Part shown: piece by piece, positions 8,042 to 16,285 of the stretch
Layout of the letters: each line of letters opens with the position of its first letter
How positions within the stretch are numbered: position 1 is the first letter of the stretch
NCBI GenBank assembly: GCA_947644625.1
Contig: CANRZY010000011.1
Span: 1 to 35,006, forward strand
DNA: 35,006 bases
Direction: 5' to 3'
Origin: an uncultured Pseudoflavonifractor sp.
GTDB taxonomy: Bacteria; Bacillota; Clostridia; Oscillospirales; Oscillospiraceae
Notes under the pieces: generated by a model
Database searches by the model: none
Told to the model about the DNA's origin: nothing
Seen by the model: only the letters and a program-made list of their open reading frames with translations
Position numbers and translations under genes: made by a program

Positions 8042-9106
8042 TCAGCTGTTTTCTCTGAGGATCTCCTCCAGCGCCCGGCATAGACGTTTCATATCCTCGT
8101 CCGTCCCGATGGTGATGCGCAGGTAATCCCGTATGCGGGGCTTATCCCACCAACGGACCAGAATTCCCCGGTCCCTCAGCGCCTCCAGCAGAAGCTTTCC
8201 CCCCACCCGCTCATGGCTGGCAAAGAGGAAATTCGCCATGGAATCACACACGGTAAAGCCCATGTTCCGAAGGGCATTGGCCGTACAGGTACGGGTCGCC
8301 CCCAGCTTGGTAACGGTAGCTTGAAAATAGCCCTTATCCCGGATGGCTCCGATGGCTCCGGCTTGGGCCAGACGGTCCACAGGATAGGAGTTAAAGGAAT
8401 CCTTCACTGTGTTCAGCGCGGCGATCAGGTTTTCGCTGCTTATGGCGTAGCCCACCCGAAGTCCCGCCAGAGAATAGCTTTTGGAGAAGGTGCGGACCAC
8501 CAGAAGATTGGGGCAGCGCTCAATAAGCTCAATGGCCGAACGGGCTCCGAAGTCTACATACGCTTCGTCCACAATGACCACACGGTTGGGGTCGGCTTCA
8601 ACGATGGAACGAAGGTCGCAAAAGTCCATTTCCCGTCCCGTGGGGGCGTTGGGGTTGGCGATAACCACCCCGCCGCAGGGCTCCAAAAAAGGCTTCAGGG
8701 GTATGGAAAAGTTTTTATCCAAAGGGATCTCCTCATAGGGCAGACCATAAAAAGAAGCAAATACCGGATAAAAAGAGTATGTAACATCCGCAAAACGGAT
8801 GGGTCTATCCGAATCAAAAAATGCCTGAAACGCCAGACTCAAAACCTCGTCAGAGCCGTTTCCCACAAAAATCTGCTCCGGGCGCACTCCCTGGTCCTGT
8901 GCCAGCGCCTCCCGCAAGGCGAGGCAGGAGGGATCGGGATAGAGCCGCAGGTCGGCGGTAGCCTCCCGGATAGCCTGGATCACCAGGCGAGAGGGCGGAT
9001 ATGGATTCTCGTTGGTGTTGAGCTTGATCAGCTTCTGTTCCCGCGGCTGTTCGCCGGGGGTATAGGGAACCAACTCCCGGCAACGCTTGCTCCATAATTC
9101 TTTCAC
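8042..9106 (-). CDS. hisC: Histidinol-phosphate aminotransferase, 354 aa
   Basis: HisC is a PLP-dependent class II aminotransferase converting imidazole acetol phosphate to histidinol phosphate, with glutamate as donor. Visible motifs are KLNTNENPYPPS near the N-terminus, FVGNGSDEVLSL, IANPNAPTGREM, VVIVDEAYVDF, and the PLP-lysine region VVRTFSKSYSLAGLRVGYA. Length is typical. The start is GTG 9106, overlapping the upstream gene's stop by four bases (GTGA), with GAGGAGG seven bases upstream. No other his gene is nearby, so the exact substrate (histidinol phosphate versus an aromatic amino acid) is inferred from family only. Confidence 0.9.
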   Translation of the reverse strand: MKELWSKRCRELVPYTPGEQPREQKLIKLNTNENPYPPSRLVIQAIREATADLRLYPDPSCLALREALAQDQGVRPEQIFVGNGSDEVLSLAFQAFFDSDRPIRFADVTYSFYPVFASFYGLPYEEIPLDKNFSIPLKPFLEPCGGVVIANPNAPTGREMDFCDLRSIVEADPNRVVIVDEAYVDFGARSAIELIERCPNLLVVRTFSKSYSLAGLRVGYAISSENLIAALNTVKDSFNSYPVDRLAQAGAIGAIRDKGYFQATVTKLGATRTCTANALRNMGFTVCDSMANFLFASHERVGGKLLLEALRDRGILVRWWDKPRIRDYLRITIGTDEDMKRLCRALEEILRENS

Positions 9107-9294
9107 TGTTCCGCCTCCTCGCGGATCACCTTTTTAACGCTCTTTTCCGCCTTGGCCCGGGACGTCATAAGCTCGTGTCCACAGCCGCGGCAGCGTAGCT
9201 TGAAATCCATCCCCACCCGAAGCACCTGCCATTGGCGACTGCCGCAGGGGTGGGTCTTTTTCAACTCCAGAATATCGCCCACATGGATATCCAC
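9103..9294 (-). CDS. DUF951 family small protein, 63 aa
   Basis: This short basic protein matches the DUF951 family: it opens with HVGDILELKKTHPCGS, then WQVLRVGMDFKLRCRGCGHELM, and ends in a charged helix. The conserved HPCGS and CRGCG cysteines suggest a small zinc-binding or nucleic-acid-binding domain, but the function is not established. The start is GTG 9294 behind a G-rich site (AGGGGGG). It overlaps hisC by four bases, and both are driven by the consensus promoter at 9330-9358. Confidence 0.88.
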   Translation of the reverse strand: MDIHVGDILELKKTHPCGSRQWQVLRVGMDFKLRCRGCGHELMTSRAKAEKSVKKVIREEAEQ

Positions 9295-9329
9295 GTCTGT
9301 CCGCCCCCCTGCCCTTGTCCGTTTTTTCT

Positions 9330-9358
9330 ATTATAAAGTCCCGCCTTCTTTCTGTCAA
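9330..9358 (-). promoter_or_regulatory. Perfect sigma-A promoter for DUF951-hisC
   Basis: On the minus strand TTGACA (9358-9353), a 17-base spacer and TATAAT (9335-9330) match the housekeeping consensus at all 12 positions. The DUF951 GTG lies about 36 bases downstream of the -10 box. No operator-like palindrome is evident nearby, so strong constitutive transcription is likely. Confidence 0.92.
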
Positions 9359-9430
9359 TTCAAGTTGTCCCCCTGCATATCATATCCCATCCCGAAAATG
9401 CAGGGCTCAGACAGAAAGGATTTGGTAAAA

Positions 9431-10366
9431 TTGACAAACTGCTTTCTTCCCGAGGGCCGTTCTCTCCATACCCCGGAAAACATAACGGCCTGCGGGAACC
9501 TGGAGGCTCTGACTCAGGCTATGGCGGCGGAGCGGGTGCTGGAGGGCACGGCCCTTCTCTGTGATGAAAACCATGATCTGCTGGTCCAGGTAGGTCCATT
9601 TACCGGGCGGATCCCCCGGAAGGAGACTGCCCTTGGGATCGCTGAGGGCGTCACCAGGGATATCGCCATCCTGGCCAGAGTAGGAAAGCCTGTCGCCTTT
9701 GTGGTAGAGTCTATCGCGGATACGCCTCACGGTCCCTCTCTTCTGCTCTCCAGGCGAAAGGCCCAGGAAAAGGCTCTGGCTCATCTGTTGGAACGCTGGA
9801 GCCCCGGACAGGTCGTTCCCGCCACAGTGACCCATCTGGAGCCCTTCGGCGCCTTTGTGGACGTGGGCTGCGGAGTCCCTTCCATGATTGGAGTAGACCG
9901 GCTTTCCGTCTCCCGGATCGCCCATCCCAAGGACAGGCTGCGGGTAGGACAGGAAATTTTCGCCGCCGTTCTTTCGCTGGACCGGGAGCGGCGGAGGGTC
10001 CTTCTGACCCACAGGGAATTGTTGGGGACCTGGGAGGAAAACGCCGCCCTCTTCCGCCCCGGTATGACCGTCCCCGGTCATGTTCGAGGATTGAAGGATT
10101 ATGGGGCTTTTGTGGAGCTTACCGCCAACCTGTCCGGGCTTGCCGAGTGTAAAGCCGGGGTCCGGGAAGGCGACCGGGTATCCGTATACATCAAGTCTAT
10201 CCTGCCCGAACGGATGAAGCTGAAACTGCTTATGATCGATGTGCTGCCGCCCGCAGAGGGGCCGGAGCCCAACCGGTATTTCATCACAGACGGCGTAATG
10301 GACAGATGGAACTATGCTCCGGCAGGGTGCCAAAAAACAGGGGGAGAAACCATATTTTCCGCCTGA
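9431..10366 (+). CDS. S1 RNA-binding domain protein, 311 aa
   Basis: The protein contains two S1 (OB-fold) RNA-binding repeats. The first is around residues 135-200 (GQVVPATVTHLEPFGAFVDVGCG...IGVDRLSVSRI) and the second around 215-290 (GMTVPGHVRGLKDYGAFVELTANLSGL). The N-terminal 130 residues (LPEGRSLHTPEN, VGPFTGRIPRKE) form a further conserved region seen in clostridial proteins often labelled ribosomal protein S1-like. It is much shorter than true S1, so a specialised RNA-binding role is likelier. I chose TTG 9431 because AAAGGA lies ten bases upstream and LPEGR then sits at the N-terminus. The ATG at 9398 would add 11 residues and has no ribosome binding site. Confidence 0.85.
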   Translation: MTNCFLPEGRSLHTPENITACGNLEALTQAMAAERVLEGTALLCDENHDLLVQVGPFTGRIPRKETALGIAEGVTRDIAILARVGKPVAFVVESIADTPHGPSLLLSRRKAQEKALAHLLERWSPGQVVPATVTHLEPFGAFVDVGCGVPSMIGVDRLSVSRIAHPKDRLRVGQEIFAAVLSLDRERRRVLLTHRELLGTWEENAALFRPGMTVPGHVRGLKDYGAFVELTANLSGLAECKAGVREGDRVSVYIKSILPERMKLKLLMIDVLPPAEGPEPNRYFITDGVMDRWNYAPAGCQKTGGETIFSA

Positions 10367-10373
10367 AAACACA

Positions 10374-10406
10374 GGGGGCATCCGAAAACCGGATGCCCCC
10401 ATTTTT
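10374..10406 (+). terminator. Intrinsic terminator after the S1-domain gene
   Basis: The stem GGGGGCATCCG (10374-10384) pairs with CGGATGCCCCC (10390-10400) around AAAAC, followed by ATTTTT. It begins seven bases after the stop. On the other strand it may also stop transcripts from the convergent DUF2752 gene, though the T-run there is poor. Confidence 0.9.
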
Positions 10407-10412
10407 CTCTTT

Positions 10413-10817
10413 TCACCGTGGATCCAGCAGCGCCATACCGTGCAGATTCCGCAGCGCTCCGTACAGTAGCAGCAGAACGGCAAGCACCACCCAAAGACGG
10501 CTCTCCCAAGCAGGAGTTTTTCTCTCCCCCTCCCTCACATACCGAACCGCATGAAGGCCAAACAGAGCAGCCAGAAGAGGTGAAAGGAGGAAAAGTCCGG
10601 GGTTGGCCCGCCATGCTCCCGCCCAGTCTCCCCGCAGAAGGAACAGGCACATTCGTGATACGCCGCAGCCGGGGCACAGGAGACCTGTGGCCATGTAAAA
10701 GGGGCAGGACAAGCCCCGTCCCAACACATGGACCACCCCCGCATAGCCCAGCCCCAGTATCACAAAAAGACAAAGTCCCCCCAGCAGACGCGCAAGCCGG
10801 GTCTTAGAGTCCGCCAT
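10413..10817 (-). CDS. DUF2752 membrane protein, 134 aa
   Basis: This small inner-membrane protein has about three hydrophobic segments (residues 10-35, 50-62 plus 73-90, and 108-122). It carries the DUF2752 signature CPFYMATGLLCPGCGVSR near residues 38-55. The function of the family is unknown. The paired cysteines resemble a metal- or redox-binding site, but that is only suggestive. The ATG overlaps the end of the upstream DUF4234 gene by 14 bases and has no clear ribosome binding site of its own, so translation is probably coupled. The pairing of DUF4234 and DUF2752 recurs in Clostridia to my knowledge. Confidence 0.85.
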   Translation of the reverse strand: MADSKTRLARLLGGLCLFVILGLGYAGVVHVLGRGLSCPFYMATGLLCPGCGVSRMCLFLLRGDWAGAWRANPGLFLLSPLLAALFGLHAVRYVREGERKTPAWESRLWVVLAVLLLLYGALRNLHGMALLDPR

Positions 10818-11151
10818 TGGGCGAAAACCGGTTCAACTCGCTCTGCATCAGGGCAAAGGCAATAATATTCAGTCCAAACAGACTCAGAAGCAAATAGGCG
10901 ATAGACTGGCTCCCCCCAGGAGTCCCCCGGGCCTCATCCAGAAGCTGCCCCATCTTATAGCACCAATAAATACCGTAGATCCCGCAAGTCACAAAGGTAA
11001 GAACGATAACCATTCCCCCTTCGGTCTGCATGGGATTGCCGCTCACCTCCTGCACATCCTGATGGATACAGTACATCCAGTACAGGGCATAAATGCCGCA
11101 GGTCACAAGACTCAGGACAATACACATGGCTACGCTTCGGTTCTGTTTCAT
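10804..11151 (-). CDS. DUF4234 membrane protein, 115 aa
   Basis: This is a small membrane protein of the DUF4234 family. The repeat-like signature VLSLVTCGIYALYWMY occurs near residues 12-27 and again as VLTFVTCGIYGIYWCY near 50-65, so the protein is an internal tandem duplication of a helix pair. A third hydrophobic stretch lies near 83-100. The function is unknown. AGGAGGAG precedes the ATG by about eight bases. It sits 69 bp after rarA with no terminator between, so it may be the distal part of a rarA transcript. Confidence 0.85.
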   Translation of the reverse strand: MKQNRSVAMCIVLSLVTCGIYALYWMYCIHQDVQEVSGNPMQTEGGMVIVLTFVTCGIYGIYWCYKMGQLLDEARGTPGGSQSIAYLLLSLFGLNIIAFALMQSELNRFSPNGGL

Positions 11152-11220
11152 AATAAAACTCCTCCTTCTCTCTTTCCCTTTATGTGCTCTTGATTTCTCC
11201 GCTCCTATGTCATGGCCTTT

Positions 11221-12501
11221 TTACCGTTCCTCTCTCCCCTCTCCCTTGATCTTCTCCCAGTACTGCCTGGCGGCCTGTTCGTTTTTGTTGTCTCCAAACA
11301 CATAGTATTGCGCGCCCAGCAGAATATCGGGCAGATATTGCTGCTTGACCCAGTGTCCGGGATAGCTGTGGGGATACAGATAACCCTGCTCCCGCTCCAT
11401 CCCCGCCGAGTCGGCATGAACGTTTTGCAGGTGCCGGGGATACTCCCCCGTCTTCCCCGCCTTCACGTCTGCCCTTGCCGCGCCGATGGCGGCCACCACC
11501 GAATTGGACTTGGGGGCGGTAGCCAGGAGGATGGCCGCCTGGGCCAGAGGAAGCTGTGCCTCAGGAAGGCCCAACTGAAGAGCGCTGTCCACACAGGCCT
11601 TTACAATAGAGACCGCCTGTGGGTAAGCCATGCCCACATCCTCGCTGGCGGAGCAGAGAAGGCGGCGGATCGCGGTCTGAAGATCCCCCGCCTCCAGAAG
11701 CCGGGCCAGATAATGAAGAGCAGCGTCCGGGTCGGAGCCCCGGAGAGATTTCATCAGGGCAGAGGCAATATCGTAGTGGTCGTCCCCTTCCCGGTCATAG
11801 CGCATGGCGGAGCGTTGGGCCGCTGCCTGAGCGTCAGCCAGAGTAACCGTCAAGGTTTTCCCCTTGCGAGGAGCAGAGTTCATCAGAAGCTCAATGGCGT
11901 TCATGGCCTTCCGGCAGTCGCCGCCACAGGCGGTGGCGATGTGCCTTGTCACGCCCTGCTCCAGCTTGGCCTTGGCCTCCAAGCGCTCTCCCATCAGTCG
12001 AAATCCCCGCTCTACGGCAGGCAGCAAATCGTCGGCGGTAAGGGGCTTGAACTCAAAGACGCTGGACCGGGAGAGAACGGCGTTATAAACATAGAAATAT
12101 GGATTCTCGGTGGTGGATGCAATAAGGGTCACATCCCCCCGTTCAATGACCTCCAAAAGGCTCTGCTGTTGCTTCTTATTGAAATACTGGATCTCATCCA
12201 GGTAAAGCAAAACTCCTTCCGGCGCCAGGAGGGTCCCAACCTGGCCGATCACATCCTTCACATCGGCCAGAGAGGCAGTAGTGGCGTTGAGCCGCCGCAG
12301 GGTCCGGTTCGTCCGCTTGGCAATAATGTTGGCCACGGTGGTCTTTCCCGTACCGGAGGGGCCGTAGAAAATAAGGTTGGGAATGCTTCCCCCCTCTATG
12401 ATCCGGCGAAGAAGCCCCCCCTCCCCCAAAATGTGCGTTTGACCCACGACTTCGTCCAGGGTCTCCGGCCGGATCTCATCGGCCAGCGGGCGATATGGCA
12501 T
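11221..12501 (-). CDS. rarA: Replication-associated recombination AAA ATPase RarA/MgsA, 426 aa
   Basis: RarA is a clamp-loader-like AAA+ ATPase acting at stalled replication forks. Walker A is GPSGTGKTT at residues 47-55, and Walker B is LLYLDEIQ around 98-105 with Asp102-Glu103. A sensor-like STTENPYF and the C-terminal MgsA domain (AEDVGMAYPQA and GYLYPHSYPGHW) complete the family pattern. I chose ATG 12501, because GGGGGGAG lies seven bases upstream and the protein then begins MPYRPLADEIRP, the usual start. The open frame continues 55 codons upstream through the promoter and is not coding. TTGCCA-17-TACAAT lies just upstream. Confidence 0.95.
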   Translation of the reverse strand: MPYRPLADEIRPETLDEVVGQTHILGEGGLLRRIIEGGSIPNLIFYGPSGTGKTTVANIIAKRTNRTLRRLNATTASLADVKDVIGQVGTLLAPEGVLLYLDEIQYFNKKQQQSLLEVIERGDVTLIASTTENPYFYVYNAVLSRSSVFEFKPLTADDLLPAVERGFRLMGERLEAKAKLEQGVTRHIATACGGDCRKAMNAIELLMNSAPRKGKTLTVTLADAQAAAQRSAMRYDREGDDHYDIASALMKSLRGSDPDAALHYLARLLEAGDLQTAIRRLLCSASEDVGMAYPQAVSIVKACVDSALQLGLPEAQLPLAQAAILLATAPKSNSVVAAIGAARADVKAGKTGEYPRHLQNVHADSAGMEREQGYLYPHSYPGHWVKQQYLPDILLGAQYYVFGDNKNEQAARQYWEKIKGEGREER

Positions 12502-12533
12502 AGAGCGGCTCCCCCCTCGGTTTCTTTGGAACA

Positions 12534-12562
12534 ATTGTACCACAGCGGAAATAAATTGGCAA
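12534..12562 (-). promoter_or_regulatory. Sigma-A promoter for rarA
   Basis: On the minus strand TTGCCA (12562-12557), a 17-base spacer and TACAAT (12539-12534) each match consensus at five of six positions. A TGG extension lies directly before the -10 box. It lies about 33 bases before the rarA ATG. Confidence 0.8.
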
Positions 12563-12592
12563 GTTCCTCTTCCATTTTGTTGATTTCTGTCG

Positions 12593-12598
12593 TATAAT
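12593..12598 (+). promoter_or_regulatory. Possible -10 box for the 12635 membrane protein gene
   Basis: A perfect TATAAT lies 37 bases before the ATG at 12635 on the plus strand. The best -35 candidate 17 bases upstream is TTCCAT, which is weak. This is the only promoter-like sequence in the gap for the rightward gene. Confidence 0.4.
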
Positions 12599-12634
12599 CC
12601 ACATGGTTCCATCACAAAAACCCGAAAAGAGAGG

Positions 12635-13450
12635 ATGAGAAGCTTGAGAGAATACGCTTTTCCCATTCTGGTGGCCGTCCTGGTCCTCTGGGCGGTCTAT
12701 ACCGTTGTCAGACGGCGCAAAAACCTGTCTGCCGCCCTGGAGGGGGAGGATATGGTCCGTCTCAGGGAGACTGTCGCCAAAGCCCTCCCCAACGAGAGCG
12801 GCTACAAGGTGGTCTGCGCCCGCTATGAACGCAGCACCCACTCGGGCCGCACCACCACCATCTATCACTACACCTATGCCGTAGCCTTTGACGCCGCTCA
12901 GATGTGGGTCATTCCTCTGGGCTTTGAAAAGGACGACATCCGGTTCCAGGCCCCCATCCTCATTACCGGCGATCAGTTGGGACTTGTGGAGGTCACCGAA
13001 AAGCGAAAGGGGGAACGGCTCTCCCACATCAACGTCAAGCTCCGGGACAAGGAGGGTGGCTCCCTTCTGGAGTTTTACGCCGACGCTCAACTTTTACAGA
13101 TAGACCGCTTCCACCACTTTAATATCAACCAACAGGAGGAGCTGGAGCAGCTTGCCGGCTTTATTCGCCCCTTTGCACAAAGGGTCAACGCGGAAAACCG
13201 GGCCCTTCAGGACCGGATGGCCGACGAGGCTCTGACCCTGAGTGGTAAAAGGAGTAAGCTTCTGGGCATTCTGAGTATTCTCGGCTGCTGGACCTCTCTG
13301 GTGGGGATCATTCTGGCCGGTATCGGCCTTGCCATCGCCCCAAAGCCAAAGGACACCGGGGGCAAGCCGAAGCCGGGCTTTATCCTGTGCTGCGTAGGGC
13401 TTGTCCTTTCCCTTGTGGTCCCCCTTGTCCTGCGGCTATTTCTGTTTTAA
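12635..13450 (+). CDS. Unrecognised membrane protein, 271 aa
   Basis: I do not recognise a family. The protein has an N-terminal membrane anchor (about residues 8-25), a soluble region of about 180 residues rich in beta-type sequence (YHYTYAVAFDAAQMWVIPLGF, LISVEVTEKRKG-like stretches) and two C-terminal membrane helices (about 208-232 and 246-270). A Lys/Pro/Gly-rich linker (KPKDTGGKPKPG) separates the two C-terminal helices. The topology puts the soluble part on one face of the membrane. The start could be ATG 12635 or TTG 12644: GAGAGG directly abuts the ATG but lies nine bases before the TTG. The gene stands alone, with a -10 box upstream and a strong bidirectional terminator downstream. 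Confidence 0.75.
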   Translation: MRSLREYAFPILVAVLVLWAVYTVVRRRKNLSAALEGEDMVRLRETVAKALPNESGYKVVCARYERSTHSGRTTTIYHYTYAVAFDAAQMWVIPLGFEKDDIRFQAPILITGDQLGLVEVTEKRKGERLSHINVKLRDKEGGSLLEFYADAQLLQIDRFHHFNINQQEELEQLAGFIRPFAQRVNAENRALQDRMADEALTLSGKRSKLLGILSILGCWTSLVGIILAGIGLAIAPKPKDTGGKPKPGFILCCVGLVLSLVVPLVLRLFLF

Positions 13451-13467
13451 AAATATTTCTCGCTAAA

Positions 13468-13512
13468 AACCACCCGGCGGAAGCTGTCCAAAGCTTCCGC
13501 CGGGTATCTTTT
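13468..13512. terminator. Bidirectional intrinsic terminator
   Basis: The stem CCCGGCGGAAGC (13473-13484) pairs perfectly with GCTTCCGCCGGG (13493-13504) around an 8-base loop. T-rich tails lie on both sides: TATCTTTT on plus and GGTTTTTAG on minus. It serves the membrane protein gene from the left and the helix-hairpin-helix gene from the right. Confidence 0.92.
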
Positions 13513-13760
13513 CAGTCCTTATAGCTCCACCAAGTCTGCTTTTCCGGCGTATCCGCCCGGCCCTCGGCAAAGGCCACCGCCAGGCGGTAGACATAGAGGC
13601 AGCACCGGTCCAGCTTCTCCCCCGGAAAGCGGGCCTGGTCTATCCGGTAGAGCTCCTCCGGGTCCTTTCCCACCAAGTCCTCCACCCAATGGATCCCCAG
13701 AGCCTTCAGATGCTCCGCCATGCTTTTTCCTACGCCGGGAATGGTCTTCAGATCTGTCAT
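13512..13760 (-). CDS. Helix-hairpin-helix small protein, Cdd1/pathogenicity-locus family, 82 aa
   Basis: The N-terminus DLKTIPGVGKSMAEHLKALGI is a helix-hairpin-helix motif (PGVG hairpin) of the type that binds DNA backbone. The rest (DPEELYR, then DRCCLYVYRLAVAFA) matches the small Cdd1 family, first noted beside the Clostridioides difficile toxin locus. The function is not established, and the name does not imply virulence here. AGGAGG lies eight bases before the ATG. It follows the WG-repeat gene by 57 bp and ends at the bidirectional terminator. Confidence 0.82.
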   Translation of the reverse strand: MTDLKTIPGVGKSMAEHLKALGIHWVEDLVGKDPEELYRIDQARFPGEKLDRCCLYVYRLAVAFAEGRADTPEKQTWWSYKD

Positions 13761-13817
13761 TCCTCTCTCCTCCTGTTTTGCAAAGCCTTCAGTTAAAGAG
13801 ACCCGGTTCAGATCTAC

Positions 13818-16256
13818 CTACCGCTTCACAGCCTGGGAAACGGTTTCTCCCTCCACCGCCCGGTAAACCAGAAGGATAGCCTGCTCCACAGTGCAGGATT
13901 CCTGGGGAGACAGGGTATTCTCCCCCGTTCCCTCCATAACCTTCAAAGCCGCCAAGGCGGCCACGCCTTCCCTGGCCCAGGCGGAGACCAGGGCGTTGTC
14001 GGTATATCCTTCCAGGTCCTCCGGCCAGGGGCAGGGCAACCCGGTCCCGCTCATGGCCCGCCAGAGCATGGCGGCCAACTGCTCCCGGTTGAGAAGGCCC
14101 TCCGGGGCAAAGCGGCCCTCCCCCACCCCTTGGACGATCCCGGCGGCATGGGCCTTCAAAACAGCCTCGTCGGAGGTATCGGTGAAGGTATTCTCCGGAT
14201 CGGGGGCAATGGTCTTCCCCGTTTCCTTTTCCAGATAATTCACCGCCAGCTCGGCAAACTGGAGCCGGGTGATAGGATGGGTCTGATAGGTGGAGCACCG
14301 GGGGGTCACATACCCCGCTTCCGTGGCGGCGGCAACCTCAGCGGCGGCCCAGTCGGAGACCTTGCAGGCCTCCTCATCCGCTGTGAGGGGGTTTTTCAGC
14401 AGGCCGTAGATCCCGTTCGAGGTTACGGAGGCATAGCCGTGGTCAAAGTGGCCCACCGTGTCAAACATCTGGGGGACCGTCCACTCTCCCGCCTCATTCC
14501 GAAAGCCCCAGGGGCCCCCGGACCAGCCCTCGCCAAAGCCGTACCATGTGGCTGTGGCCAATCCCTCCCGATAGTTTCCCCTTTCCGCCGGGTTCTCCGC
14601 AGGCTCCGTCACCCGGTTGCCCTGGGTATCAATGGTGATCCAGACGCCGTTGCTGCAAACGTCAGCCAGCCCATCTTCGCCAAAGACATTCCCCGCCATG
14701 AAGCCCTTTGGATCTGTATAATAGCTGTACTGAGGCTCAATGACCACCTTTCCTCTGCCGTCAACAAAACCCACACCGGCGGACAGCTCCACGCCAAAGA
14801 GACCGTACCCGGCCCGCCAGGGCTTTCGGGAGCTGTTCTCCGGCAAAAGCTCCCGGCCTGTTTCGTCAATGATGTTATAACCACCTCTCAAGCTGTAAAC
14901 GACGGCGTAGCCGTCCTCCCCAAATTCGCCGCCCCCCATCTTCACGTCATTCAGGCTCAGGCCGGAGTATTTTTGTTCTGTGATGGCCTTCCCCGTGGTA
15001 TCAATGAACCCCCAGCCCTCGCCGCCGTCGGTAACCAGGGCAAAGCCGTTGACAAAGGGACGCCAGGCCCAGAAATCATAGCCGGTGAGCCGGGTCCCGT
15101 CCAGCTTTGCCAGGGCGTAGGGGGGCTCTCCCGGCCTCTTGCTGACAAATTGCACCCCCACATTATCCTTGGCTTCCCCTTCATTGTCATAGATGAAATC
15201 CACGACAGTGTTTCCGTCCAGGTCGATCTGGCCCCATTTCCCGTTTTTCATGGCCACCGCATGGCCCTGGGCGTCAAATTCCTCCACCACATCAAAGATA
15301 TAATCGGTGTACTGGGTCCCATCCAGACCGTAGAGGGCCGCCACTCCCTCCTTGACCAGAAGCATCCGGTCCGTACCATAGCGGCGCATGACAACAGTAC
15401 CGGGCAGCCACCTTACCGAAAGGCCCAGCTCCTCGCACCGTTTGGCGCAGGTGGGGTAAATCTCCTCTTGGGCTGTGACCCTCAACGCCAGCGCCACATT
15501 GGCTTTGTCTATATTTTCAAAGGCGCAGGGAAGGACCTCCTCCCCCGTCTCAATACTGGCAAGGCCGCACTTCCCATCCCGATAGACCTGGACCAGATCG
15601 GTGCGGGAAACACCGCCTCCCCATATCCGATCATAAGTGGTTGGGATCACCACCTCGCCCTCCAGGGTCATTACGCCGTATTTTCCTTCCCTTCGTATCT
15701 TGACCCATCCGTATTCCTCTACGGATACCATATCATAGAGCGCCCCGGTAAGCTTGTTGCCCCAGGTGTCCATCAGCCCACTTTTCTCTCCTAAGCGGTA
15801 ATCCGCCACGCCGCAGGTAAAGCCCCCCAGATGGTCTATCCCCTGGACCGGAAAGACCCGAACGGTTCCATCGGCCTCCATAATACCGTAAGACCCGTCC
15901 TCCGCCTGGAAGGTCCGCCCCCCTTCATAGCCATAGCCTGTCCAAATGTTCTGATAAACAGGCTCTGCCGTATAGGCTCCCGTGGCGTCGATGATACCGG
16001 AACGGTATCCGCTGTTTGTATCCCCTCGCATCTCCACAATGGCATGGCCGGTCTCATCGAATTCCCACGCCTTGTCATATTGCGGTTCTATGACCCAATC
16101 TCCGTTTTGATCCACATAGCCCGCCTTTCCGGTTTCCCAATCATGGCCGACCTGCCAGGTGACAGGGGCGCCCCGGTCTCCCTCCGCCAAAGCCCCGGCG
16201 GGTAGCAGTCCCACAACAAAAGCCATCGTTAAGGCAAAAGAAATATATCGTTTCAT
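13818..16256 (-). CDS. Secreted WG-repeat protein with C-terminal SLH domains, 812 aa
   Basis: An N-terminal signal peptide (MKRYISFALTMAFVVGLLPA, cleavage likely after GALAEG) is followed by about ten WG-type repeats over residues 30-620. These are recognisable as GYVDQNGDWVIEPQYD, GIIDATG, YGVMTLEGEVVIPTTYD, WGQIDLDGNTVVDFIYD, WGFIDTTGKAITEQKY and VGFVDGRGKVVIEPQY. The last 190 residues hold two to three SLH repeats (ITRLQFAELAVNYLEK, then TFTDTSDEAVLKAHAAGIVQGVGEGRFAPEGLLNREQLAAML in two parts), which anchor proteins to the cell wall. The role is unknown, probably surface binding. I chose ATG 16256: AAAGGAG lies five bases upstream and the signal peptide begins there. The frame extends 31 codons upstream without support. 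Confidence 0.9.
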   Translation of the reverse strand: MKRYISFALTMAFVVGLLPAGALAEGDRGAPVTWQVGHDWETGKAGYVDQNGDWVIEPQYDKAWEFDETGHAIVEMRGDTNSGYRSGIIDATGAYTAEPVYQNIWTGYGYEGGRTFQAEDGSYGIMEADGTVRVFPVQGIDHLGGFTCGVADYRLGEKSGLMDTWGNKLTGALYDMVSVEEYGWVKIRREGKYGVMTLEGEVVIPTTYDRIWGGGVSRTDLVQVYRDGKCGLASIETGEEVLPCAFENIDKANVALALRVTAQEEIYPTCAKRCEELGLSVRWLPGTVVMRRYGTDRMLLVKEGVAALYGLDGTQYTDYIFDVVEEFDAQGHAVAMKNGKWGQIDLDGNTVVDFIYDNEGEAKDNVGVQFVSKRPGEPPYALAKLDGTRLTGYDFWAWRPFVNGFALVTDGGEGWGFIDTTGKAITEQKYSGLSLNDVKMGGGEFGEDGYAVVYSLRGGYNIIDETGRELLPENSSRKPWRAGYGLFGVELSAGVGFVDGRGKVVIEPQYSYYTDPKGFMAGNVFGEDGLADVCSNGVWITIDTQGNRVTEPAENPAERGNYREGLATATWYGFGEGWSGGPWGFRNEAGEWTVPQMFDTVGHFDHGYASVTSNGIYGLLKNPLTADEEACKVSDWAAAEVAAATEAGYVTPRCSTYQTHPITRLQFAELAVNYLEKETGKTIAPDPENTFTDTSDEAVLKAHAAGIVQGVGEGRFAPEGLLNREQLAAMLWRAMSGTGLPCPWPEDLEGYTDNALVSAWAREGVAALAALKVMEGTGENTLSPQESCTVEQAILLVYRAVEGETVSQAVKR

Positions 16257-16285
16257 GGAAACTCCTTTCCCGGTAGGCAGAGGGA

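Noticed and set aside
14130-15794. A 554-codon open frame on the plus strand
   Set aside because: It lies antisense to the WG/SLH gene, has no ribosome binding site or recognisable protein signature, and is the kind of shadow frame expected in GC-rich DNA.
14000-16200. Repeated segments within the WG gene as a CRISPR or DNA repeat array
   Set aside because: The repeats are at the protein level with diverged codons; there are no regular identical DNA repeats or spacers.
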